DNA from: Verrucomicrobiales bacterium
GTDB lineage: Bacteria > Verrucomicrobiota > Verrucomicrobiia > Limisphaerales > UBA1096
Direction of reading: 5' to 3'
Length of the DNA: 5,020 nt
NCBI GenBank assembly: GCA_011523195.1
Contig: WTHH01000076.1
Span: 1 to 5,020, forward strand
How positions within the stretch are numbered: the first letter of the stretch is position 1; every line of letters starts with the position of its first letter. This document shows positions 1 through 5,020 of this stretch, piece after piece. The position numbers and the translations under genes are program-made. The notes under the pieces are model-generated. The model was not told the origin of the DNA and made no database searches. It worked only from the letters and a program-made list of their open reading frames with translations.

Positions 1-1534
1 CCATGAAGGCGTCATCGATTGGCCCCTGCAGGCCGGGCCGCTTGGCCAAGCCGGCAAACTCAAACCGGCCCACGAGCCGCCATTGGCCAATCGCCTTGAT
101 AAAACGGGATTCCCAGGAACGGTCGGTACGTACCCGGTCGCCACTCAGTTTCTGGCCGTCGATGATCACCGTCGGGCTGCCGTTGGGTCGGAGTGGACAT
201 GTGCCGGATGACATCGACAAAACGAGGCGCGAGACGTTGATCGTGCTGATCTCGATGTGCCGGTTACCGATCAAGCCGGCCTCGACGCGCGCCGGCATCC
301 ACTGCTCGTCGAGCCCGTCGACCTGCACCCATGCCTGCCGATTGTAACGCAGCGTACGAGTGACGAGTCGCACCTCGCTCGGTACGGCGTTTCGACCCCG
401 GGCGACGATTGCGTTGATGCGTTCGTCGATTTCCGCTTTGGCTGCGGGATGATACTTGTGCCCGGTTTTCGGGCCGATGACGTGCCGCAGCGTCAGCCCC
501 TCCCCGGTAAGGAATCGTTCCATGATTCGGGCGGCCTGAATCTGTTTGTCGTCTTCACCGCTGTACGCGACGGTGGCTGTGTTGAAAAAATTACCGGCGT
601 ACAGCGTGGCGTCGTAAAGCCCCCAAAGCGTGCGTTCGTACTGCGGCGGAAGCGTGCCCTTTTTTGAAAGGCCGAGATACTCGAGCGACTCGGCGAACCC
701 TGCCCCGGGTGCTGCCGCCGCCCAATCGCCGGCGTGGTGCGCGGCCAAGTGCCAGCAGCCGGCGCCGCCCATCGAGAATCCGCGGATGCTCACGCGCGAG
801 TTGTCGACCGGATAGTTTTGTTTCACATGCCCAAGCACCTCGTGCACGTCCACCTCGCCCGCGAACTTGAAGGCGTTGCAAAACCTCCCATACGGATGAA
901 GCACGATTGTGTCGGGAGGCACGAACTGCCCGGCGCTGGTACGGCGCTGTTGGATGAACTTGAGTTCGCTGAGTTTGTTGTCGCGCCCGTGCAGCCAGAT
1001 ATCGAGCCGACGTTTGCGCCACGGGTCGGTGGAAAACGACTGTGGGATCACCAACCCGTAAGGCTGCACGGAACCGTCCAGCCGTGAAATGTAGCCGCGA
1101 ACAATCAGCCCGGGCTGGCGTGTCCAGGGGGTCTTGCCTTTGGCGAGTAGTTTTGCGCGCTCCGTGCCCTCGGCGAGCAGTTCCTCGGCGGTTTTGAATT
1201 CACCCTCCTTGAAGAAAAGACGGTGGCGCAATGCCCAGTCGACTGCCTTGTGGTAGACTTGAACATCCGGCAGGAAGCGAAGCAGCGGCGGAGTCTCGGT
1301 GAGCTGATCGCGGAGTTGGTCGATCGCTTGGCCAAGCGCATCGGTGCGTTCGCGAAGGGCAAGCTGGGTGTCTTCGGGAATTTCGATCCCGACAGCCGGC
1401 ACGCGCGGGGTCTCGGCGACGAGGGTAGGGGAGGCAGTTTCCGCTTGGCCAAGCGCGGCTGACGCCATGCAAAACAAAAACGCTGTGCAGGAGGCCAGAC
1501 GCGGCACTAAATTCTGTGCGGTTCGCCCTGTCAC
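1..1534 (-). CDS. Secreted alpha/beta-hydrolase, prolyl-oligopeptidase/esterase-like (3' end beyond the window)
   Basis: Probable exported serine hydrolase (peptidase or carboxyl esterase); the substrate cannot be read from the sequence. The frame is open for 511 codons to the left edge and is missing its C-terminus. Counting from the GTG at 1534, residues about 10-31 look like a signal peptide: an Arg-containing start, then the hydrophobic LASCTAFLFCMASAA and a GQA-E cleavage-like site. A helical region with a repeat-encoded ALGQA follows. The hydrolase core has an oxyanion-type strand region LDIWLHGRDN, a nucleophile elbow GFSMGG with Ser254, an acid candidate at Asp328/329 (SGEDDKQ) and the His359 candidate (TGHKYH). 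About 150 further residues look beta-rich and end in GPIDDAFM. No in-frame stop separates it from pilT upstream, so the start is uncertain: GTG 1534 or GTG 1507 both keep the signal peptide, whereas ATG 1468 would cut it. None has a clear Shine-Dalgarno. It follows the pilT-like gene by 19 bases and may share its transcript. The fold is confident; the exact activity is not. Confidence 0.85.
   Translation of the reverse strand, partial: MTGRTAQNLVPRLASCTAFLFCMASAALGQAETASPTLVAETPRVPAVGIEIPEDTQLALRERTDALGQAIDQLRDQLTETPPLLRFLPDVQVYHKAVDWALRHRLFFKEGEFKTAEELLAEGTERAKLLAKGKTPWTRQPGLIVRGYISRLDGSVQPYGLVIPQSFSTDPWRKRRLDIWLHGRDNKLSELKFIQQRRTSAGQFVPPDTIVLHPYGRFCNAFKFAGEVDVHEVLGHVKQNYPVDNSRVSIRGFSMGGAGCWHLAAHHAGDWAAAAPGAGFAESLEYLGLSKKGTLPPQYERTLWGLYDATLYAGNFFNTATVAYSGEDDKQIQAARIMERFLTGEGLTLRHVIGPKTGHKYHPAAKAEIDERINAIVARGRNAVPSEVRLVTRTLRYNRQAWVQVDGLDEQWMPARVEAGLIGNRHIEISTINVSRLVLSMSSGTCPLRPNGSPTVIIDGQKLSGDRVRTDRSWESRFIKAIGQWRLVGRFEFAGLAKRPGLQGPIDDAFM
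40..51. repeat. Single exact GCTTGGCCAAGC palindrome near the hydrolase 3' part
   Basis: A perfect 12-base palindrome within the hydrolase coding region, read as part of AGLAKRPG (TTG GCC AAG). This is a different reading frame of the repeat from the other four coding copies, which read LGQA. Confidence 0.85.
1325..1338. repeat. Single exact palindrome in the N-terminal region of the hydrolase
   Basis: A 14-base perfect palindrome, CGCTTGGCCAAGCG, translated as ALGQA within a predicted helical stretch (RERTDALGQAIDQLRDQ) between the signal peptide and the catalytic domain. Confidence 0.9.
1442..1455. repeat. Single exact palindrome at the hydrolase signal-peptide end
   Basis: A 14-base perfect palindrome, CGCTTGGCCAAGCG, translated as ALGQA directly after the hydrophobic core of the putative signal peptide. 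The encoded GQA-E fits a signal peptidase I site (small residues at -3 and -1). Confidence 0.9.
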
Positions 1535-1553
1535 GCGGCGTGCCGATGCAGAG

Positions 1554-2648
1554 TTAGTTGAGAATTCGGCTGCCTTCCGAGAGGAAGATGCCCTTGAAAT
1601 TCATCTCCAGCGCCTGCGGGTTGGAGGCCTTGTCGAGCGCCTCCTCCTTGGTGATGATGCCGTCCTTCACCAGTTGGAAAAGCGACTGGTTGAAGTTTTG
1701 CATGCCATCGTCGGTGCCGGTCTCAATGGCTGCGTGCAGTTTTTCCGTGCGATTCTCGGTGATCAACTTGGCCACGGTCGGGGTGTTGATCATGATCTCG
1801 ATCGCAGGCACGACACCGCCGTCATCCTCGCGCACGGCCATGCGCTGCACGATGATCGCCTTGAGGGTACCGACCATCTGTTTGCGCACCTGCTCGCGTT
1901 CCTCCGACGGGAAGAAATCGAGCACGCGGGCGATGGATTGCGGTGCATCGATGGTGTGCAGGGTGGAGAGAACCAAATGCCCGGTGTCGGCAGCACTCAT
2001 TGCTGCGCGGAAGCTGACAGCATCGCGCATCTCACCGACCATGATCACGTCGGGATCCTGACGCATCACGTGCTTGAGTCCGTGCTGGTAGGAGGGGGTG
2101 TCGAGTCCGACTTCCCGTTGCTCGATGATGCACTGGTTGTCCTCGAAGACGTACTCGACCGGGTCTTCCATCGTGATGATGTGCCGTTTTTGATTAGTGT
2201 TGATATGGTCGATCATGCCGGCGAGCGTGGTGGATTTGCCGCTGCCAGTGGTGCCGGCTACGAGAACAATGCCTCGGTGTTCCTCGGCGATTGACTTGAT
2301 GACTTCCGGCAGGTTTAGGTCGTCGATTTTCGGGACCTCGGCCACCACGTAGCGCATGGCCAGACACCATTTGCCGAGTTGCTGAAAACAGTTTGTACGA
2401 AAGCGGCCGACACCTTCCAGAAAATAGGAGAAGTCGATCTCGCGGTCGTCCTCGAGCCGGGGCAGAAAGTGTTCCGGAACAATTTCCTTGATGATTTTTT
2501 CCAGCCATTCCTGGGTTGGGGATTGCGTCATCTCCGTCTCCACCAGTTGGCTGTTGATGCGGTAGACTACTGGCGAGTCCGGCTTGATGTGGATATCAGA
2601 AGCCCCGCCTTCCACCGCCGTTCTCAGGATTTTGTTAAATAGTTCCAT
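1554..2648 (-). CDS. pilT: PilT/PilU-family type IV pilus retraction ATPase
   Basis: Hexameric cytoplasmic secretion ATPase of the PilT/PilU family, which powers pilus retraction for twitching, surface sensing and often DNA uptake. The product is 364 residues, normal for the family (about 345-380). Visible motifs: N-terminal domain start MELFNKILRTAVEGGASDIH; arginine-finger region RFRTNCF at 82-88; Walker A GTTGSGKST at 132-140 with Lys138; Asp box from about 156 (HIITMEDPVEYVF); Walker B DPDVIMVGEMRD at 198-209 with Glu206; His box TGHLVLSTLHT at 222-232. The classic PilT C-terminal AIRNLIRE motif is not present in that form, so PilT versus PilU cannot be settled. I chose ATG 2648 because it matches the family's N-terminus; an in-frame TTG at 2693 would add 15 residues without family resemblance. 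No strong ribosome site is seen. No other pilus gene lies in the window, and the neighbours are lipid-synthesis genes. Confidence 0.95.
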   Translation of the reverse strand: MELFNKILRTAVEGGASDIHIKPDSPVVYRINSQLVETEMTQSPTQEWLEKIIKEIVPEHFLPRLEDDREIDFSYFLEGVGRFRTNCFQQLGKWCLAMRYVVAEVPKIDDLNLPEVIKSIAEEHRGIVLVAGTTGSGKSTTLAGMIDHINTNQKRHIITMEDPVEYVFEDNQCIIEQREVGLDTPSYQHGLKHVMRQDPDVIMVGEMRDAVSFRAAMSAADTGHLVLSTLHTIDAPQSIARVLDFFPSEEREQVRKQMVGTLKAIIVQRMAVREDDGGVVPAIEIMINTPTVAKLITENRTEKLHAAIETGTDDGMQNFNQSLFQLVKDGIITKEEALDKASNPQALEMNFKGIFLSEGSRILN

Positions 2649-2694
2649 TTCTAGAGAGCCGGGGAGAAGAACAGGAATTCTGCGGCTGGGCAAG

Positions 2695-2700
2695 TGTCAA
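2695..2700 (-). promoter_or_regulatory. Possible -35 box upstream of the pilT-like gene
   Basis: Read on the minus strand this is a perfect TTGACA, 46 bases before the pilT-like ATG. No good -10 follows: at 17 bases' spacing the hexamer is TTCCTG, and the nearest AT-rich stretch (AGAATT) is spaced about 13 bases. It lies downstream of the hairpin behind fabH, which is where a separate pilT promoter would be expected. A weak call based on one hexamer and position. Confidence 0.25.
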
Positions 2701-2706
2701 AACAGT

Positions 2707-2718
2707 GCTTGGCTAAGC
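2707..2718. repeat. Degenerate copy of the GCTTGGCCAAGC palindrome (one mismatch)
   Basis: GCTTGGCTAAGC differs from the repeat consensus at a single base (2714, T for C). It lies in the fabH-pilT spacer, 26 bases from the exact tandem pair at 2745-2768, so this spacer holds three units. The closeness to exact copies supports it being a decayed unit rather than chance. Confidence 0.7.
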
Positions 2719-2741
2719 GGTGTGGTCGGGTTGGTGTCGGG

Positions 2742-2766
2742 AAACTTGGCCAAGCGCTTGGCCAAG
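2742..2766 (-). terminator. Terminator-like hairpin after fabH, built from the tandem palindrome
   Basis: In the minus-strand transcript the two units can pair as CUUGGCCAA / UUGGCCAAG, a 9-bp stem with a GCGC loop, starting about 6 bases after the fabH stop and followed by UUUCCC. The stem is strong and well placed. The U run is only three long, so it could equally be an attenuator, an mRNA 3'-end stabiliser, or only a by-product of the repeat. A possible promoter box for pilT lies beyond it. Confidence 0.4.
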
Positions 2767-2768
2767 CG
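2745..2768. repeat. Tandem pair of the CTTGGCCAAG palindrome in the fabH-pilT spacer
   Basis: Two exact CTTGGCCAAG units share the joint GCGC, giving a perfect 22-base palindrome at 2745-2766. It begins a few bases past the fabH stop codon (2773-2775). The same dimer architecture occurs inside plsX at 4692-4716, so the dimer is a repeated form and not a single accident. Confidence 0.95.
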
Positions 2769-2772
2769 GGAG

Positions 2773-3801
2773 TTACCACTCGATTACGGCCGCGCCCCAT
2801 GTAAGGCCGGCACCAAAAACAAGTAGCAGAATCAAGTCGCCCCGCTGCACGCGGCCTTGCTGGACGGCTTCATCCAGCGCGATGGCCACCGAGGCGGCGG
2901 AGGTGTTACCGTACTTTTGCAGGTTGCTAAAGACCTGTTCTTCACTGGCGCCGAGCCGGTCGCCGACGGCCTTGAGGATGCGCATATTGGCCTGATGCGG
3001 GATGATGCACTTGATTTGGCTAACCTCCAACTCGCATCGAGCCAGTGCTTCTTTCGCGGCTTTGGTCATTGCTGTTACTGCGTTTTTGAAAACCTCTTGA
3101 CCGTCCATTCTCAGGTAATGCAGGCGATCGGTTACCGACTGTCCACACGCAGGATGGAGACTTCCGCCGCCTGGTTGGGAGAGGATGGAGGCCTTGCGTC
3201 CATCGGCACCCATGCACGCAGTGAGCAGTCCGTGGCTGTTTTCGCGACTTTGCAACACGGCTGCACCGGCGCCGTCACCGAAGAGTACGCAGGTGTTTCG
3301 GTCCTGCCAGTCGGTGATGGAGGAAAGTTTCTCGGCGCCGATCACGAGCACGGTGTTGTACGTGCGGGACATGATAAACTGCTGGCCGATTTCCAGAGCG
3401 TAAACGAATCCGGAGCAGGCCGCTTCCACGTCAAATGCCGCGGAATTGAACGCACCGATCTTTTCCTGCACGAGACAGGCGGTGGCGGGGAAGGGCATGT
3501 CCGGAGTGATGGTGGCGAGAATGATCAGATCGACATCGGCAGGGTCCACATTGGCCCGTTCAAGGGCGATCTTCGCCGCCTTGGCACCCAGATCGGACGT
3601 GTACTCATCATCCGCGGCGATGCGCCGCTCGCGGATGCCAGTTCGGGTGATGATCCATTCGTCGTTGGTATCGACAAGTTCTTCGAGGGCGGCATTGGTC
3701 AGCACCTTCTTTGGCACGTACGAGCCGACAGCCGTGATGGAACAGGTGCGGCCGACAAAGTTGTGTTCCGCACGTGGGTTCTTGATGTCCGGGTTGGTCA
3801 T
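2773..3801 (-). CDS. fabH: Beta-ketoacyl-ACP synthase III (KAS III)
   Basis: Starts fatty acid synthesis by condensing acetyl-CoA (or a branched primer) with malonyl-ACP to give acetoacetyl-ACP; cytoplasmic, homodimeric thiolase fold. The product is 342 residues against about 317-330 in typical FabH. The catalytic triad is complete: Cys129 in EAACSGF, His269 in PHQANMRI, Asn299 in YGNTSAAS. Also seen are the N-terminal signature TNDEWIITRTGIRERRIA (about 45-62), the glycine loop LFGDGAGAAVL (173-183) and the closing LVFGAGLTWGAAVIEW. Compared with the E. coli enzyme it carries about 18 extra N-terminal residues before the first strand (CSITAVGSYVP). The ATG overlaps the plsX stop as ATGA (3798-3801), which fixes this start and implies translational coupling. 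Only a weak GAAG lies just upstream. Confidence 0.98.
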   Translation of the reverse strand: MTNPDIKNPRAEHNFVGRTCSITAVGSYVPKKVLTNAALEELVDTNDEWIITRTGIRERRIAADDEYTSDLGAKAAKIALERANVDPADVDLIILATITPDMPFPATACLVQEKIGAFNSAAFDVEAACSGFVYALEIGQQFIMSRTYNTVLVIGAEKLSSITDWQDRNTCVLFGDGAGAAVLQSRENSHGLLTACMGADGRKASILSQPGGGSLHPACGQSVTDRLHYLRMDGQEVFKNAVTAMTKAAKEALARCELEVSQIKCIIPHQANMRILKAVGDRLGASEEQVFSNLQKYGNTSAASVAIALDEAVQQGRVQRGDLILLLVFGAGLTWGAAVIEW

Positions 3802-4841
3802 GCTTCGGCCGCGACCGGCTCTGTCGCGGTGGTAGCCAAGTTGTCGTTGGCTTTCGCAACGGCGTCAACAATTAGTTCGTTGATGTTGTGATCCACCGCT
3901 TCGACCGTGTTGCACACGGCATTGCGGATGGCCCTCGCACCGGCGGAGCCGTGGCATATGGTCACCGTGCCGTTCACGCCCAGCAGTGGCGCCCCGCCGA
4001 TGTTGTCCGGATCCACCCGGTTTTTTAACGCCCGAAAGGCATCCTTCGCGAGTGTGGCACCCAGTTTTCGAACCGGTCCGGCGGTTAGTTCCGCCTTCAA
4101 CCAATCCATCATCGAGGTTGCCAGACTTTCGCAGGACTTCAGCACCACGTTGCCGACGAATCCGTTGCACACTACCACGTCCAGCCCATTGTGAAAGAGG
4201 TCGTGCCCCTCGACGTTGCCGATGAAATCCAAATCCAATTCCCGGCAAAGGTTGAACGCTTCCTGAGTCAGTTCATCGCCTTTGTTTGCCTCCGTGCCCA
4301 CGCTCAACAGGCCCACCCTTGGTCGGGAAACGCCCAGTACTTCCCGGGCGTAAATGTCGCCCATGATGGCGTAGTGCATGAGATGCCTAGGTTTGCCGTC
4401 CACACTGGCACCGGCGTCGAGCAGGATAAAGTTGCCGTCGTTCCTCGGGCAGACCGCGGCAATACCGGGGCGATCGACTCCCGGCAGGGTGCGCAGCTTG
4501 ATCGAGGCAGCGGCCACGATACCGCCGGTGTTGCTGGGGGAAATAATCGCATCCGCGTCGCCGCGCTTGACCAAATCCATCGCCACCGCAAGCGAGCAGT
4601 TTTTCTTGCGACGCAAACCCTCCACCGGCTTGTCGTCCATGGTGAGAATCTCAGGAGCGTGAATGATCTCGATTCGGGAATCCGACTTGCCCGCTTGGCC
4701 AAGCGCTTGGCCAAGCTGTGATTTATCCCCGACGACCAGGATATTTTCGATATGCGAAAGTTGCTCCAGTGCCTGCAACAGACCGTCGACCACGACTTGG
4801 CAGCCGTGATCTCCCCCCATGGCGTCGGCAGCGATTCTCAT
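3798..4841 (-). CDS. plsX: Phosphate acyltransferase PlsX
   Basis: Converts acyl-ACP and phosphate to acyl-phosphate, the acyl donor for PlsY in the first step of phospholipid synthesis; a peripheral membrane enzyme. The product is 347 residues, usual for the family. Motifs: AADAMGGDHG at 4-13; SPSNTGG at 101-107, where most homologues I recall have S-x-GNTG; FIGNVEGHDL (206-215); VVVCNGFVGNVVLKSCE (222-238); GGAPLLGVNGTVTICHGSAG (282-301). Residues 43-50 read LGQALGQA and are encoded by a tandem pair of the window's palindromic repeat, in the variable stretch between the first nucleotide-fold strands. It overlaps fabH by 4 bases and follows rpmF by 57 bases, the conserved rpmF-plsX-fabH order. 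The start follows from the conserved MRIAADAMGG. No convincing Shine-Dalgarno is visible. Confidence 0.98.
   Translation of the reverse strand: MRIAADAMGGDHGCQVVVDGLLQALEQLSHIENILVVGDKSQLGQALGQAGKSDSRIEIIHAPEILTMDDKPVEGLRRKKNCSLAVAMDLVKRGDADAIISPSNTGGIVAAASIKLRTLPGVDRPGIAAVCPRNDGNFILLDAGASVDGKPRHLMHYAIMGDIYAREVLGVSRPRVGLLSVGTEANKGDELTQEAFNLCRELDLDFIGNVEGHDLFHNGLDVVVCNGFVGNVVLKSCESLATSMMDWLKAELTAGPVRKLGATLAKDAFRALKNRVDPDNIGGAPLLGVNGTVTICHGSAGARAIRNAVCNTVEAVDHNINELIVDAVAKANDNLATTATEPVAAEA
4692..4716. repeat. Tandem pair of the GCTTGGCCAAGC palindrome inside plsX
   Basis: Bases 4693-4716 form a perfect 24-base palindrome made of two exact GCTTGGCCAAGC units sharing GCGC. Read in the plsX frame it gives LGQALGQA (residues 43-50). 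In the mRNA it could fold as a 10-bp stem with a GCGC loop. Length is a multiple of three per unit (12-base period), so adding or losing a unit keeps the frame. Confidence 0.95.
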
Positions 4842-4898
4842 CAGAAATGCTCACGCTCCGGATGTTGTTCCGGTGCGGCTGTGATTGGAGGAGAAGAT

Positions 4899-5020
4899 TT
4901 AAGCGCCGACCTCGACACTAACGACCTGCCGGCCGTTGTAGTGCCCACACTCAGGGCAGGCGCGGTGCGGTTGATAGCCAAGGTAGTCACACTGCGGGCA
5001 ATTGTTCAACTGCGGTGACT
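4899..5020 (-). CDS. rpmF: 50S ribosomal protein L32 (5' end beyond the window)
   Basis: Only the C-terminal 39 codons are inside the window. They carry the L32 zinc ribbon as two pairs, CPQC and CPEC, with 10 residues between them, followed by GHYNGRQVV, which matches the family's usual ending GYYKGREV. All four zinc-binding cysteines are kept, so this is the Cys4 (C+) form. The N-terminus, normally a basic RKKSKSR-type stretch, is cut off by the edge. L32 sits near the peptidyl transferase centre and exit tunnel of the large subunit. It lies 57 bases before plsX, the widely conserved order, and is probably cotranscribed with it. Too short for automatic detection at the edge but clear by motif. 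Confidence 0.95.
   Translation of the reverse strand, partial: SPQLNNCPQCDYLGYQPHRACPECGHYNGRQVVSVEVGA

Noticed and set aside
82..91. ATTGGCCAAT, resembling the repeat core
   Set aside because: Only TTGGCCAA is shared and the flanking G/C pairs differ. One such 8-mer can arise by chance, so I left it out of the repeat count.
591..1022. Minus-strand open frame of 143 codons within the hydrolase
   Set aside because: It is very arginine-rich and out of frame with the hydrolase reading that carries GFSMGG and TGHKYH.
1488..1534. LASC in the hydrolase N-terminus as a lipoprotein lipobox
   Set aside because: The cysteine precedes rather than follows the hydrophobic stretch, so there is no proper hydrophobic region before it.
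1344..2294. Long plus-strand open frame of 316 codons opposite the pilT-like gene
   Set aside because: It spans the end of the hydrolase start region and most of pilT, crossing two real genes. High GC and codon bias explain the lack of stops.
2857..3891. Long plus-strand open frame of 344 codons opposite fabH
   Set aside because: It is the antisense shadow of fabH, whose full catalytic triad and family signatures lie on the minus strand. The plus-strand protein resembles nothing I know.
4565..4574. GCTTGACCAA in plsX as a decayed repeat
   Set aside because: It encodes LVKRG in a normally conserved PlsX segment and breaks the palindrome; ordinary coding explains it.
4858..4873. Inverted repeat CCGGA/TCCGG in the rpmF-plsX gap as a terminator
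   Set aside because: The stem is only 5 bp, with a 6-base loop and no U run, and the genes are normally cotranscribed.
1..5020. CRISPR array, tRNA, rRNA or insertion sequence
   Set aside because: No regularly spaced direct repeats with spacers, no cloverleaf or rRNA signature, and no transposase frame or terminal inverted repeats were seen.

Overview
The window reads almost entirely on the minus strand and holds five protein genes in this transcription order: rpmF (3' end only, cut by the right edge), plsX, fabH, a pilT-family ATPase gene, and a large secreted alpha/beta-hydrolase (3' end cut by the left edge). The rpmF-plsX-fabH block is the classic bacterial arrangement linking a ribosomal protein gene to the start of phospholipid and fatty acid synthesis. 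The usual followers fabD-fabG-acpP are absent here, and a type IV pilus retraction ATPase gene sits there instead. The gene order, the wording of the proteins (the PlsX loop SPSNTGG, the style of the hydrolase) and the moderately high GC suggest a Verrucomicrobiota or Planctomycetota-type bacterium, more likely the former. This placement is inference from family resemblance, not a search result.

Layout by ascending coordinate: hydrolase 1-1534; a 19-base gap; pilT-like 1554-2648; a 124-base spacer (2649-2772) with repeats, a terminator-like hairpin and a possible -35 box; fabH 2773-3801; plsX 3798-4841, overlapping fabH by ATGA; a 57-base gap; rpmF 4899-5020. Apart from the spacer the window is densely coding, and every other long open frame is a shadow of these genes.

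The most striking feature is not a gene. The palindrome GCTTGGCCAAGC (core CTTGGCCAAG) occurs seven times exactly and once with a single mismatch. About 0.005 exact copies of a 10-mer would be expected by chance in 5 kb. Copies lie both between genes and inside genes. Two pairs are fused into perfect 22-24 base palindromes: one directly behind fabH, where it can fold as a terminator-like hairpin, and one inside plsX, where it is translated as LGQALGQA. Single copies encode the putative signal-peptide cleavage region of the hydrolase and part of its N-terminal helix, and one near the left edge is read in a different frame. This looks like a genome-wide, highly iterated palindrome (comparable in kind to cyanobacterial HIP1, DNA uptake sequences, or coding-invading palindromic elements). 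I cannot name it as a described element.

Functionally, PlsX makes acyl-phosphate for phospholipid synthesis and FabH starts each fatty acid chain, so these two are coupled in membrane synthesis. L32 ties them to growth rate. The PilT-like motor (pilus retraction, twitching, DNA uptake) and the exported hydrolase have no obvious link to them and may simply be co-located.
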